NCBI GenBank assembly: GCA_001939145.1
Contig: LSRX01000338.1
Span: 555,649-619,648 of the forward strand
From: Symbiodinium microadriaticum
Lineage: Eukaryota > Sar > Dinophyceae > Suessiales > Symbiodiniaceae
Length of the DNA: 64,000 nucleotides
Direction: 5' to 3'
This document shows positions 19,120-32,330 of the stretch, in pieces. The notes under the pieces were generated by a model. That model ran no database searches. It saw only the letters and a program-made list of their open reading frames with translations, and was not told where the DNA came from. How positions within the stretch are numbered: position 1 is the first letter of the stretch; each line of letters opens with the position of its first letter. The position numbers and the translations under genes are program-made.

Positions 19120-20960
19120 TGCCTTCACAGCAGAAGTCAAAGTGATTTTGGTGGCAACCGAACCAGTAAAGAGAGTAGCATAGACCAGTGCGAGCAGTAA
19201 GTGCAGTATCGGCAGGAAGCACTACGAGCAAAGAGGGCATTGAGTGCGTACGTCACAATGAACCGTAGCGGTGGCAGTGGCAGCCTCGGCAATTGTAGCT
19301 ATAAGTAAAAGGACTACTACTGGTAATGCCTTGACGCCTACTACGACCACGAGCACCGCCACAACCACCACCACTAACCACTGCAACAGCTACGTCTACA
19401 AAGGAGAGCAGAACCGAGCAAGCAGACAAATAGAACAGTCAGAAACATGACAGTGCTGAAATATTACCCTAAACCCCTAAAACCCCTAAACCCCTAAACC
19501 CTCTTTCATTGGAAAGAAGCCTAAATGGCTACGTGCGAGCCAATGAAGGCTCGAATCCCTGGGATGCTCTGAAGCGAGTGAAGTCGTGCGAGTGTTCCTA
19601 GTGTGGGCTCGGCATTTCGGAAACTGTTTACTGAGGTTCCTTAGGAGACGCCTATCTCTTGAGAACTCAGAGACCAGGTCCTTTGAACGCGGCCAGCTTG
19701 GAAAAATCATTCCAAGGTTGCAACCCGGCAACCCTTACTGCTCAGTCCTCAAGACTAAACTTTCAACATTGAGCCACAAAAGCTTAATCCCACTGCGAAC
19801 CCTCCTTCGCAAAAGCCGAGCGCGACCCCCGCTCGCATCAACAGCGCCGGGCAAGTCGAACCCAAGGGCATGCAGCATTGCGGGCTTCGGGCTTGATCAA
19901 ACTCTCTTCTAGACTCTGGGATTGCAGCTTTGCTGAGAAGGTGAAATGTAAAACTGTATAACCCTAAAGCATCCCGGCAAGGGTGTTCCCTGCCCAACGC
20001 GTTGTGGCGAGCTCCGCCTTCCTCGCCCGGTCGAGACCGCTGTCTCGCAGGCAGCCCTCTCTTTCCACCGAGGGTTGTCGAAGTTGCTTGACCAGGCATT
20101 TACACGGTCATATACGAAGGGGCAATGTACTTGGGGTTGGGCCTTTCGACATCTGGACTGCAGAGATTGAGATAAGCTTCAAGCAGGCTGGACAACCCTC
20201 GATGCAAGCGTGGTCGAGAGGAAAATCTGGGGCTTCCAGCAAATGTATATCCTGGACTAGTGCCTAGTGTCATTTCCAAGGCCCGTAGTTGCTCACCAAA
20301 GACCCGATAAGGCTTGCTTGTCGTCCACCTGCGATGACGGCATTACCAACCTTGCCCTGTCTGCATGGCAGCCCTGCGGTAGGAGACAAACCTAAGTGAC
20401 AAGGCCTGATTGCAGGAGTCCTGAACCCCTCGAGCACATACGAGGAACATCCCTGAAGAAAGCCGCTAGCTGCTACACCCCAAACCCCCATGCTGGTAAG
20501 CCCTGTGTACAAGCATTGGCCATCTCGCTGCATCACTCGCTCCTGTCCTCGGCTTTGTGATTGAGGTGCTGGTAGTACGGTAGTAGTTTGGGGTTTTGTG
20601 GAGATCATTGCATCTACCTGTAGCAATGCTTGCCTGCACAGTGCATGCATGTTTTTGTTTCTCCACCGGAGGGCATCTGTACACGCGGTTAAGGCTGCAA
20701 CTGCCGAGTTATGTGCGTATCGAAACCTTTATGGTGGAGCGATTCTTGTTCTATTTTAGGGCTTAGTGCTATACAGGGCAAAGGTGCAGGATTCTTGGGA
20801 TAGAAAATGCAGGCTGAGCGCGTGATGGCTTAGTTTTTTGCGAGTTTAGGTCCTGAGGTAGGAGGAGTTCAAGGGTGTAGGGCTGTACGGTTGAAGGCTC
20901 GGGTCTGGAGATAGGACGGGGTAACATTTCCGGGGCTTCAGGAGTTTCCGGCAAAGCCGT
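19120..20960. other. No confident gene
   Basis: Contains open frames at 19586-19912 (plus) and 20270-20650 (minus, 126 codons). The second has reasonable composition but no recognisable domain. Left as hypothetical. Confidence 0.3.
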
Positions 20961-21095
20961 CTCTTACTTCAAAGCGCATCGATCATCACAGCAGGGACTT
21001 CAAGAACTGAAGCTTTGAGAACCCGAGAACCGGGAAAGAAAGCAAGAAATCAAACAAAACAACTAATATGAACCCGATGAGCCGAATACACTTAC

Positions 21096-21311
21096 GAAAG
21101 TGAGCATCCAGTTGCTTCGGCCATGCTTGGGGCGACTTCCCCATCAATTCCTCCAAGTCCATGCCCATATCCTCGCTAGCCTGCAGCACGTCCTGGGGGA
21201 AGGGGGCTGGTGGAACAGGCATGTCTGGCACAGCAGTTGCTTGTGGTGATGCTGGTGCTTCGTCGTGGTCCGACTCAAAGTCCCCCAAAGAGGGAATTTC
21301 ATCCGCATTGC
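21096..21311 (-). CDS. Exon of an unidentified acidic/proline-rich protein
   Basis: 216 bp with strong splice sites: acceptor TTTCACCAG|GCAATG and donor TTTC|GTAAGTG. Encodes NADEIPSLGDFESDHDEAPA then SPQATAVPDMPVPPAPFPQD, VLQASEDMGMDLEELMGKSP and QAWPKQLDAHF. The first half is acidic and Pro/Ala-rich; the second looks helical. No family recognised. It is the best-supported single exon outside the two repeat genes. Confidence 0.72.
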
Positions 21312-21486
21312 CTGGTGAAAGCAAAATTGGCTGAAGAAAACTACAACTGACACAAAAATGCGTCGCACAAGACTGAGATGCGTGCTGAGTTCAAGTTCCG
21401 GAACCCATGTCTCGGCAAGGTCGTCGAAGATAAACCCCAAGGGAATGCGAGGACCATGCATATACTTCACCGAGTTCACCCTCACC

Positions 21487-21770
21487 TGCTGACATGGCCC
21501 TAGACGGTTTCGACGTTTTTGCAATGGTTTAGCAAAGAACACGATTTGCAGCCCAGCCTGGCACTTCATCGAGTTCATCCTCACCTGCCAGCTGACATGG
21601 CCCTAGACAGTTTCGACAGATTGCAGTAGTTTAGCAAAGAACACGATTTGCAGCCTGGCATTCCACCGAGTTCAGCCACCCCTGCCAGCTGACATGGCCC
21701 GAGACAGTTTCGACAGACTGCAGTAGTTGAGCAGAGAACAGGAATTGCTGCCTGCGCCCCGGTCTTCCCA
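21487..21770. repeat. 97-bp tandem repeat, first block
   Basis: Units contain CAGCTGACATGGCCC...AGACAGTTTCGACAGATTGC...TTTAGCAAAGAACACGATTT...GCAGCCTGGCA. ACATGG recurs at 21492, 21595 and 21692 (steps of 103 and 97). The same unit reappears at 22979-23243. In one minus frame a unit reads ELGGMPGCKSCSLLNYCNLS. Confidence 0.88.
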
Positions 21771-22084
21771 AACCCCGGTGATCGGGTTAAAGACCATATC
21801 GCGCGCCGTATTTCCACCTAACTCGCAAGTTTGCGTGCGCCCTGTGATCTAGCCCAAGAACATGTATTGAAGAAGCCAAGGGTTTGCAATCATCCAAGCC
21901 CAAAAATGCGGCAGAAAGGATGCCGGACTCCTTTGCTGATGAGTGAGCACTAAACCCAAGTAGGGGTTTGGGGTTTTGGGGTTTAGAGTTTGGGGTTTTG
22001 GTTTTGGGGTTTTGGGTTTTGGGTTTTGTTTGAGAAGTTAGGATGGTTTAGGGTATTCTGAAGCGGAGACTTGGCAGAACTCAC

Positions 22085-22201
22085 CACCATGCCTTGCACC
22101 TTGCACCCTCTTTCAAGTGATGGAAGCTTCAGCCCGAAAGACTGCTTGGTCAGCTTTGTCATTTCCGGTGGTGCAGAAAGTCCACGGCCAGAGGCCAAGT
22201 C
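22085..22201 (-). CDS. Exon of an unidentified protein
   Basis: Reads LASGRGLSAPPEMTKLTKQS then FGLKLPSLERGCKVQGMV and ends ATGGTG|GTGAGT, a strong donor. The acceptor is unclear; an ATG lies at the 5' side (22205-22207). It could belong with the 21096-21311 exon downstream. Confidence 0.55.
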
Positions 22202-22634
22202 TCGCATGCATGAATTAAAACAAGGAAGAACGGATCAGCCCGGGACCCAACCTCGGCCCTGGGGCGAGGTCAGGCTGCCTTGTTTGGTGCAACCTACTCG
22301 AGAAAGCTTGGGAACCTCAAGAAAGGGTCGCACACTACCCTCGGTTCAATGCTACGAGCAAGGAAACTAGACAGCCTACCGCTCTCAAAGGTGCAAAACA
22401 GCCTACTCTGTCTCAGCCCACCTGGTTGGGCTCCACGTGCACAGCAGCCCTCCTGCACGGGCAAACGGTTCCAGCTGGAACTTTGAAGGCACACCCAAAG
22501 TCGGCGACAACAAAACTTTTGGCTGCTGCGCAGTCCTCTGCCCTAAGGCGAGGTCTGAGAAAGGTTCGGCTCTGCAAGAGAAAACGGGCCATTCAATGGC
22601 CGATTGCAGCAGGTGGGAGGTCCTCAGCCCTAGG

Positions 22635-22977
22635 GGCTCTCCAGTATAGAAAACGCGCGTTTCAGTATAGAAAACCAATGTTTTCTATAGAAAACCAGTG
22701 CTTTCTATACTGAAACGTGCGTTTTCTATACTGGAGAGCCGCCGGGGGCTCTCCAGTGTAGAAAACGCGCGTTTCAGTATAGAAAACATTGGTTTTCTGT
22801 ACTGAAAAGCGCGTTTTAACCCAGTGTTTTCTATACTGAAACGCGCGTTTTCTATACTGGAGAGCCCCGGCAGCTTTTCAGTATAGAAAACCCGCGTTTC
22901 AGCATGGAAAACCAATGTTTTCTGAAGAAAACCAGTGTTTTCTATTCTGAAACGCGCGTTTTCTATACTGGAGAGCC
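22635..22977. repeat. Three tandem long palindromes
   Basis: Three units (22635-22740, 22747-22866, about 22867-22977). Each begins near GGCTCTCCAGTATAGAAAAC and ends with its inverse GTTTTCTATACTGGAGAGCC, with GCGCGTTTCAGTATAG and CAATGTTTTCTATAGAAAAC inside. Each unit is itself a perfect or near-perfect hairpin of about 50 bp arms and holds smaller palindromes. The block lies between the two halves of the 97-bp tandem repeat. Confidence 0.92.
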
Positions 22978-22978
22978 G

Positions 22979-23243
22979 CCGGGGCAGTTTCGACAGATTG
23001 CGGTAGTTTAGCAAAGAACACGATTTGCAGCCTGGCAGTCCACCGAGTTCACCCACACCTGCCAGCTGACATGGCCCCAGACAGTAAGAGTTTAGCAAAG
23101 AACACGATTTGCAGCCTGGCACTTCATCGAGGTCATCCTCACCTACCAGCTGACATGGTCCTAGACAGTTTCGACAGATTGCAGTAGTTTAGCCAAGAAC
23201 ACGATTTGCAGCCTGGCATTCCACCGAGTTCAGCGGCACCTGA
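22979..23243. repeat. 97-bp tandem repeat, second block
   Basis: About three further units of the 21487-21770 repeat; one has lost about 14 bp. The block starts in mid-unit directly after the palindrome block. Confidence 0.88.
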
Positions 23244-23309
23244 AACCTAAACCCTAAACCCTAAACCCTAAACCCTAAACCCTAAAAACCCTAAACCCTA
23301 AACCCTATC

Positions 23310-23408
23310 CGTGTTTCGACGCTTTGGAGCCCACTGGGGTCCGCGCAGGCCACCATGGCCTCCCGAATGAAGATCACACGTTCGACGAGGTCCTGGTGCA
23401 ATTCAGCT
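23310..23408 (-). CDS. Exon of an unidentified protein
   Basis: Reads AELHQDLVERVIFIREAMVA then CADPSGLQSVET. Acceptor GTGTCAG|AGC; the donor would be GA (ACACG|GATAGG) or lie in the telomere repeat just after. Flanked by CCCTAAA (23248-23310) and TTTAGGG (23415-23460). Confidence 0.58.
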
Positions 23409-23499
23409 CTGACACGAGTTTAGGGTTTAGGGTTTAGGGTACTAGGGTTTAGGGTTTAGGGGGAGGCTGAGGCCTTTGGATTCAGTTTTGCAACGTCGC

Positions 23500-26280
23500 T
23501 CTTGAAATTTTGGGGGCTGACCCCTGTTTAGGCCTTAACACGCACCATAGGCTTCAGGATGCATGTTGCCAAGGATACAGAGTTCGGAGTTTCAGGCTTC
23601 GGGCTGGGGGGTTTTGAACCCTGTTCCTAAGCCCGAAAGCCTAAACCCCAAAACCTCAGCCCAAAAGCCCACACCCTCGAACCTGTAGCGGGCCGATGCA
23701 ATTCTCTCTTAAAATCCTACTCCTACTCAGAGACGACTTCCTTGGAGAGTTGAGAGATTCGGGGTCTTGGCGCTTCGGGGGTAAATCGAGAGACACGCTA
23801 CGACTTGTAGAGGAATCAAACAGAATGAACGCGTAGGGCGTGCGGGCGAGCGTCTCGGAAATCGCACTCAGACCATAGAGCTTAGCTGTTGGGGTCCAGT
23901 GTTTGGACTTGGGGTTTCGTGGATCGGTTTTTGAGCTGAAGTAAGCTGGGGCTAAGAGGGTTGAGCCAGGAAGGTGGGAGGGTCGTATGCAGGGATGCAA
24001 GCACCAGCTTCGAGGCATAGGTTCGAGTGCAGCTTCATGTCCCAAATGAATGTTTAGAGAGTGACAGGGCGCGGTGTGAATTACAGTCAATCGACACAGC
24101 CGGGCTGTGTAAGATGCCAACCTTTTCCAGCTATTGATGTCAGGTCTGGGCCGCATTATAAAGTTCCAGGGTTCCGGCTGTAATTTAGCATTGTGGCATG
24201 GAAAACATTGACATCTTAGGACAGTTCATGAGCCTACGACCACCACCAGTTTGATGCCTGACATTTCCGGAGAGACATCCAAGAGCTCACCAAACCCAGT
24301 AAAATACTCTCCAAAGCTGCACTGCACATGCCCAAACCTAGAAACTGCCAGAAAACCATCACAAGCTGGTGGGGTCTGCTAGAGTCTGCTAAAAGCCCGC
24401 AACACGATACACAAGCTGTTTCAAACCCGTGACAGCAATCTTTCCAGAACCCCTCAGCCAAAGTCCTGCTTTGACCCGCTGGCTGACCAGTTCACGCTGC
24501 GCAGCCAAGCTTGAATGATCCCCTCGCGCTGGAGAGGCTTCTGCTGGCAAGCGTCCTTATGTATTTCTTGAAGTACGCGAACGAAGGCTGTTTGCTAGAG
24601 CCCTGAAGGGTTAAATAATTTGCTTGCCAGGGCTGCGACTATTCGTACAGCGACGGCGGCTGAGAATCTGTAGTGACGGTAAGAATCCAAGAAGGCCCAT
24701 AAACACGAGTACCACGCAGATCTGGACCAATGCTCTGAATTTACGGCATCCGTACATTTGTCGGGGCATCAGATTGCGGACCGGTGACATTTGAACCGTC
24801 TCACCAGTCCAAAAACCCCGTCCACCACCAAGCAACTTACACTGTGAAGAGTGAAGCGGTGCAAGGGGGCCCGGCTTAATGCAAGATTATCCTCGTAGTA
24901 GACCCTCGAAGCAGTTGCCAGACCTTCCGCGTGGGCTCCAGGAAGGCGCGCAACTTCGCAGAGCCGCGCAGCTTACGCCTGGGCTCGTCCCTCTGGCACT
25001 ATGAAGCATGCTCCTAAACCCTAAAAACCTATCAACCTTTTTTTGCGCTGGGCTGGGGCTTGGGGCTGCGGGCCTGCATGGGGCGGGGCTGGGGTCAACG
25101 TGCGGTTAGGCCTGCTGAGGCTGAAGTGGGGCTCTGCCCGGGGATGGGCGGGGCAAGGGGGTTTTTAGGGGTTGGGGCTGGGCCATGGCAGGGGTTGGTG
25201 CGGGTCACGGCGGGGAGTGGCTGGAAGGGCTTGGGGGTAGGCTGCGGCTTGGAGTGAACAATGACAAGCAATTTCTATTTCTTTCTTGAGGCTTGAGGGT
25301 TTAGGGTTCAGGGGTTTAGGGCTTCAAAGGGATTAGAATGAGATCTTTGTCAGAGACCCTTTCTGCTCACACAATTCCTGGAGTGAACATCATGAATCCT
25401 TCAAGCCCTCCACCTTCTGCATTCGAACGCCGGATATCAGAACGGTTTGAGGTCTTGGGCTCAGGTACTCACACCCCAAGAAACCTAAACGACCCAGAGT
25501 CTGATTTTTCAGAACCCTGAAAACATAGATCCTTGAACGGCAAGAGGCAGCTCCAAATTGAAAGAGGCCACTTCGCTCTCGTCCGGAGCACTGTGCAGGT
25601 TGGGTTTTCTGATGAAGCGCGATGGTTTAGGGCCCCGAGGCTTTCAGCTGGAGTTTCGGGTTGAACGGTTCAGAGTGGAGGGGGTTTAAGGGCCTGGGGT
25701 TTAGAATGTAGGGTTCAGGTGGTCTGGGTGTCGACCAGATCAGCTTGAGTTTCACGGACGAGGAGATGTGACAAGTAAGCATAGTCAATCCACTGCACTC
25801 ACACAGTCCACATAATCTGAGCAGCCATTGAGGCGTTCATTTACACGGCACCAACATTCACATCGATGCCGGACAAAACCATGACACCATCATTCAGAGC
25901 TTAAGATGTTGTACACTACAGATGGTACTGAACGTCACGAATATTTACATTTTTGTCATTTCTGTCTATGCTGTACGAGCAACATCAACCACCATATAGT
26001 GAAATAACTGGTGATGAGCCGAATGGTCTTGACCATACCAAACAGCAGAGATTGCAACAGCGGCAGCTAGCATATCTGCGAGTTTAGGAAAACGGCAGAA
26101 CACCAAACCAATGAAGACAGCACCAGTTCCTTCACCAAGGTGGTTTGATGCACGTCGCCCATGCGGGAATTCTCAGACCTTCAACACTTAGTTTAATGAC
26201 ACTAAACTTGTTATATAAGAAACGACCTTACTGCCTCAGAACATCCCTCATTTTATCCTGCCAGCCCTGGACCCTGCAGC
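23500..26280. other. No confident gene; G-rich tract 25040-25260
   Basis: An open frame of 166 codons (23656-24156, minus) has no recognisable domain. The stretch 25040-25260 is rich in GGGGCTGGGGCT on the plus strand (proline-rich frames on the minus strand). The rest is unique sequence. Confidence 0.35.
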
Positions 26281-26322
26281 TCAGAACCTCACACACTAAA
26301 CCCCAAATCGGCTTTCATGTCT

Positions 26323-26400
26323 CCTAATAATAATAGTAGTATGAACATAAATCATCATTATAGTAGTAATAACAATACTAATAACAATAATCAAAACAAT
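26323..26400. repeat. AAT-rich trinucleotide tract
   Basis: Imperfect AAT/ATA repeats. Similar tracts lie at 41197-41330 and 58970-59210. Confidence 0.8.
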
Positions 26401-28212
26401 CTTGCCTACGTACAAGCCCGAAACTCGGTGCCTCTGCTGCTTCCGCGCGGCAGCCGCACTGGCAAAGCTGGGCGGCGCAGCTTTTGCTGTGGGCGGCACG
26501 AAGGGCCTGGATCTATGGGTTTGGTACCGAGCAGCTCTAGTGATCAACACAAAAGTTCTCCATCATCATACCAAGCGGCATCTTGCTGTATGATAGTAAC
26601 TCTCATACCCGAAACTGAACCCAACACCAGGAAATCATGACCACAATGACATTCTGCGGGTCTGGGGGATTCCCTGGCCTTTGGAGTTGCTTCTGAGCCG
26701 TAGCCCTCAGAGAGTAAATTTTCACCAGTTCCTCACATCCTAACCCATCCCGAAAAAACCCAAACCCGAGGCCTTAGACCCTATAGGCCCCAGGCCCTGG
26801 AAATCCCTCACTTCTACAACTCTTAACTTACACGCTCTCGCTTGCGTGAACATTTTGGGAGGCTCCGAGACATCCCAAGCAGACGGGCGTCGACGGCTCG
26901 GCGTTGCCGGCGCCGACGGGCGCATTCAACGAAATCTGAGGGACCAAGCGGCTTGAGGGTTTCGGCTTTGGGGTTTCCCTAAACCCTAAACCCTAAACCC
27001 TAAACCCTAAACCCTAACCCTAAACCTAAACCCTAAACCTAAACCCTAAACCCTAAACCCTAGAACCCTAAACATAAAGTTTAGGGGCTCTCGGGCTGAA
27101 GGGCCCCTGCAGGGCGACGTTGCTCTTATTGCTGGCGGCACTCTCATCTAACAACTAAGTCTTGCTTCTTCTAGGTTTTTGGAGTGCCACTGCTGATCTG
27201 TTGGGAACTTATAGCTTTGAATGTTGCAGTGGATACTATTGTCCGCGTTTGTAGCAGTGTTTCTGCTTCTTCACACTACCTGTTTTGATATAATGTTGTT
27301 CGATTTGTTTACTCAAGTTGTGCTGCTTCGCATGTGGTTGTTCAATGACGACTGTCCGCAGTTGGCATTCTGACGCTGACTGCTACTTCTTGTTTGTTGC
27401 ATACTTCTTGGCGCACTCCCCGTTTAGCGACACGACGGTGTGACTTTGGCGCGATCCTCCTGGAAAGAGTGTGAAATTCGAAAAGCAGCCAATGTAGACT
27501 TCTGTCCTTTAGGATTGGGGGCTACTTGGGATTCGATGTTGTAACTCGTTTCAAGCCCAGAGCGAGGATTTTTGACAAAGTCCGAGAAGGACAACAAAAC
27601 GTGCAGCACAGCCCACACCACAACCATCAAGCACATGCAGCAAACACCTCCGCACCACCACTACACATCCGCTTGCTCCTGCCACACCAACCGCGACCCC
27701 CCCCCACCCCCAAAACAATCGCCGGTAGTCGTAAGGCACCTAAACCTTGAATTTCGCTAAACCCTAAAGCCCTAAACCGCTTGTGCCTTGTGCGTCGTCC
27801 ACGGCGACTGGCCGGCTTCATTGGCGGCGGCGACCTGGCTGAGCCCCCGCGGTTGCTGGCGGGTAATGAGGGTGTAGGCCAGTAGAGGATCTAAGGGTGA
27901 GAACATGACATGTTTAAGCCTTCCAAAACTGCAGACTGAAGAGTGCAGCGAACTAAGCAACCCTGTTGTTGGACCATGATTAACTCCCGAACTTCATGTG
28001 ACCGTACAAAACCTTTGCAAAAAAAGATCCTACAAACATCCTCTTTCAACAGCACTTCTGTACATACTTACGTAGAGATCCTACACTCCGCAGATGCCCG
28101 AACACCCGAACCCTTGTCATTTAAATAAACCCCGAACTCAGAAACCTTAATCCCAGAAACCCTAAACCCATAAGCCCCAAACCCCTGAACCCATAAACCC
28201 CGGGTTGGGCAC

Positions 28213-28266
28213 CTGAACGGTGAGAACGCTCTGCGTCCAAAGCTTCGGCATCTTTTGGAGGTCCTT
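28213..28266 (-). CDS. Exon of an unidentified protein
   Basis: 18 codons: KDLQKMPKLWTQSVLTVQ. Acceptor TTTTAAG|AAG, donor GTTCAG|GTGCCC. Protein-like composition and exact phase, but too short to identify. Confidence 0.5.
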
Positions 28267-28399
28267 CTTAAAATGGTTAGATTGGGGTACCCTCAACCCC
28301 TAAACCCCTAAACCCTAAACCTTAATAGGCTGGGGGGGTTCGGGTAAGGATTCAACACCGTTGGTTTAAGGCGTAATTAGGGTGTTAATGTAATCAGAC

Positions 28400-31090
28400 T
28401 GGCGTTCTCAGTCGTCTGGGCGTCGCTATACGTTCGTCAAAACTTTGTTTCTAGGGCTGGGGATCCGTTAGAAGAGGTTGCAAGGTCTTGTACAGGTCCT
28501 TCAACGCCTTTGACGAGTCGTTAAACGTGTGGGTATCGGTAAGAGGTTTATCGGGCTTCTAAGGGTTGAGTATACGGGCCTGAAAACTGGTTGGATAGGG
28601 TTTGGCTTTTTTGAATGCTACATAGGGACTACAACAGGACAATTATTGCGGGTTTATTCAGTTCCTTTGTGTCTGTGTCCGAATCATCGACACTATACCG
28701 GCCCGGAAGTTTCATGTGTAGGCTTTGGGTTTGTGGCTCATGTTGACGGCTTGCTTGTCATATTGCGATAATGCTCGTATGAGCTTCGATGATCGGCCTC
28801 AGTTGCTTTTCCGGTCATGAGGAATACCAGGGTATGCTGGAACTTTCTTTTCGGTTTCCACGGATTTAGCACAATGCTCGCTCGTCGAATGGGTCTGGAG
28901 GTTCGTGGTCTGAGGTCCCAGGGCACAGGGTTATTTGACCAACATCCTTGCGGCTCAAGAAATACAGCCTTGCAATATTCAGGGTAGGTCCGTGTAGAAC
29001 CTACGTACGATTTTAGGCTTCAAGCTGGCTTCGGCGCTTGTGAGTACTGGCGCCTGTACCTTTTGCACGGTCGTATGGGTCTCTGGTGGCTTATGAAGCT
29101 TTCGATCCGGTATGTCACATTCCCTGAACCCTAAACCCTAAAACCGTAAAGCCCTAAACCCTAAACCCCAAGCCTTTCTTCAATCCTTTAACCGCGGGGC
29201 CGCCAAACCCTCCAATCGAAACTTCTACGGGACACTTTGCTCATTGCTCGAAACCCTGCAGATACCTCAAGGGGGAGCTTAGAGCTTAAGAAGCACGCTC
29301 TCCCAGCCCCAGGTGTAACGCAGACTGAGATCCTCGTGGATCGCCGACGGTTAACATTTTACCGGAACCTGATTGATATCTAAGGGGGGGAGAGGGCAGC
29401 ATGCCCTGTCCTCTTCAGCCATGACCTCGGGTCATCCAACCGCATGTGACAAGGTGGTGGATGTGGCAGTGCACGGTATCCAATGGGAGCTGGTATACTG
29501 TAGGGGCCTTGATTGTCAGAATAAGGCTTTGGGGGGGGGGGGGGGGTGTCTTATCCTACAACAAAAAAATAACAACCACAAGAAACCCTCAGGAATCGCA
29601 GTAATCGGTGTCTTCAGTCAGGCTCCCCCTTTCTACTACTCCCAGCTACCGTCGACCTCCGAAGCAAGGGAGGAAGCCTCAAGCCCCCGGCTCCTGGGCT
29701 CACGGTTTACAGTTTAGGGCTTTAGGGTTTAGGGTTTAGGAGTTTAGGAGTTTCGGGTTTAGGAGTTTAGGGGTTAGGGGTTAGCGGTTTAGGGGTTTAG
29801 GGGTTAGAGGTTTAGGGGTTTAGGCTTTATTGTTTAGGAGTTTGGGGTTTAGGGGCTTAGGGTTTAGGATTTAGGGATGGTAATGTGGGAACCGGGCTAT
29901 CAAACCTAGGGTTCCTGCTAGGGGTCTTAAGATGCATCCTACTCTTCTGGGGGTGCTTTGACGGCTCTTGCGTCATGAGGTTCCTAGGTTCCTACCGTAA
30001 CCCTGAAACCCGATGTCCGCAGCCCTGCGACTCCGGAAAGTGAGCCAGCCTGCACCCCCGGAGCTTCATTCATCTGAATTCCGACTTGATGCATATAGCC
30101 AAATCCCGGAGAAATGGAAACTGAAAAACATGATAATGCCGATATTCCCCGTACTTTGGATTGTAGAACCTGGAACCAATGAGTTTCCAACTTCCACTAT
30201 AGCACCCTAAACCCTAAACTCTAAACCCTAAACCCTATGCCCTAAACCCTAAAACCCAAAACTCTAAACTTAGGGTTGTAGGGTGTTAGTGTTTAGGATT
30301 TATGGAAATTTATGATTTGGTTTGTGCGCTCAGGGGCTGATACGTTCTACAAAGTTTCCCAGCCCTTGTGACATTGTGATGAGCTCGAAGGTTACGGCTT
30401 TGGGTTGCCATATGCCTACTACAGCATTGTACCAAAGACCAGCGGCGGTATGAGATGCTGTGACTACTACCACCTGCTAGCACCCAGAGTCGTTTGTATT
30501 TACGGTCTCAGATGTTAAGGGTCAACTGGGCTTGGGGCCGGGATTAGGATGATACTTCCTGATATCGCAGATTCGGCTGAAAGCAACCCCAAATTTACAT
30601 GCTTGATTATGGAAATACTCGGCTCGGTGTAGGCTTGAAGTAAAGGTTAGCTTCGCGGTGTGATCTTCTCACGCAATTGTTTCTTGGGCTCAGGCATACG
30701 ATGTGAGGTTCTCGATGGCCACGAAGCTGCGCAACTCCTTGCTAAAGTCTCTGCACTGATGCAGACCCGATCTTTGATGAACCCCCAAAACCCTAAACCC
30801 AAACCCCTAAACCCTAAACCCTAAACCCTAAACCTCCCCCCTAAACCCTAAACCCCTAAACCCCTAAACCCCTAAACCCCTAAGACCCTAAACCCTAAAC
30901 CGGACTATATTTCGGAGCAGGGCAGGCTCAGTGAGCAGGCCCGGGGATTCAGAATTGCAGTTTTTCAGATATGAGGGAGCAGAAACCGCAGGAGGTATCT
31001 GACTCTAAGCCCTAAGCTCGAAAAAGCTGGCCGCTGCGAGCCTTGACGTGATTTGGGACTCAGGAGAACTTCTCGCAGAAGTATCTAAAC
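28400..31090. other. No confident gene; telomere-like tracts
   Basis: Exon-like minus frames at about 29193-29354 (AIHEDLSLRYTWGWESVLLK) and a plus frame near 30013 are unsupported. TTTAGGG tract 29710-29880, CCCTAAA tract 30785-30905, and a poly-G run at about 29529-29547. Confidence 0.4.
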
Positions 31091-31185
31091 AAGGGTATGA
31101 AGGAAGGGAAGAGAAGAAGAGACAAGGACGAGAGGGGGAGAGGGATACATAGATATATACACATGCATATATATATATATATATA

Positions 31186-32163
31186 NNNNNNNNNNNNNNN
31201 NNNNNNNNNNNNNNNNNNNNNNNNNNNNNNNNNNNNNNNNNNNNNNNNNNNNNNNNNNNNNNNNNNNNNNNNNNNNNNNNNNNNNNNNNNNNNNNNNNNN
31301 NNNNNNNNNNNNNNNNNNNNNNNNNNNNNNNNNNNNNNNNNNNNNNNNNNNNNNNNNNNNNNNNNNNNNNNNNNNNNNNNNNNNNNNNNNNNNNNNNNNN
31401 NNNNNNNNNNNNNNNNNNNNNNNNNNNNNNNNNNNNNNNNNNNNNNNNNNNNNNNNNNNNNNNNNNNNNNNNNNNNNNNNNNNNNNNNNNNNNNNNNNNN
31501 NNNNNNNNNNNNNNNNNNNNNNNNNNNNNNNNNNNNNNNNNNNNNNNNNNNNNNNNNNNNNNNNNNNNNNNNNNNNNNNNNNNNNNNNNNNNNNNNNNNN
31601 NNNNNNNNNNNNNNNNNNNNNNNNNNNNNNNNNNNNNNNNNNNNNNNNNNNNNNNNNNNNNNNNNNNNNNNNNNNNNNNNNNNNNNNNNNNNNNNNNNNN
31701 NNNNNNNNNNNNNNNNNNNNNNNNNNNNNNNNNNNNNNNNNNNNNNNNNNNNNNNNNNNNNNNNNNNNNNNNNNNNNNNNNNNNNNNNNNNNNNNNNNNN
31801 NNNNNNNNNNNNNNNNNNNNNNNNNNNNNNNNNNNNNNNNNNNNNNNNNNNNNNNNNNNNNNNNNNNNNNNNNNNNNNNNNNNNNNNNNNNNNNNNNNNN
31901 NNNNNNNNNNNNNNNNNNNNNNNNNNNNNNNNNNNNNNNNNNNNNNNNNNNNNNNNNNNNNNNNNNNNNNNNNNNNNNNNNNNNNNNNNNNNNNNNNNNN
32001 NNNNNNNNNNNNNNNNNNNNNNNNNNNNNNNNNNNNNNNNNNNNNNNNNNNNNNNNNNNNNNNNNNNNNNNNNNNNNNNNNNNNNNNNNNNNNNNNNNNN
32101 NNNNNNNNNNNNNNNNNNNNNNNNNNNNNNNNNNNNNNNNNNNNNNNNNNNNNNNNNNNNNNN
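31186..32163. other. Assembly gap (N run)
   Basis: 978 undetermined bases, preceded by (AT)n and followed by poly-G, so low-complexity sequence probably caused the gap. Any frame across it is meaningless. Confidence 0.99.
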
Positions 32164-32330
32164 GGGGGGGCGGAGGGGTCTTAGGTTTGCGTTGTTTTGG
32201 TGCCCTTCTCGTGGGTTTCAGGGTGGTTTTTTGTTGAGTTTTTGAGTCTAAGGTTTAGGAAGCATCTGCGAGGACCAATCTCCGGATTGCGACTTGGTGC
32301 CCAACGCACACTCGCGTGCCGTCGGTGCAG

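Noticed and set aside
19509-19565. tRNA-like boxes (TGGCTACGTGCG and GGCTCGAATCC)
   Set aside because: The two boxes are too close together and no cloverleaf stems could be drawn.
23656-24156. 166-codon minus-strand frame as a gene
   Set aside because: No domain, no splice support, composition not distinctive.
31097-32245. 382-codon plus-strand frame
   Set aside because: It runs through the 978-base N gap.
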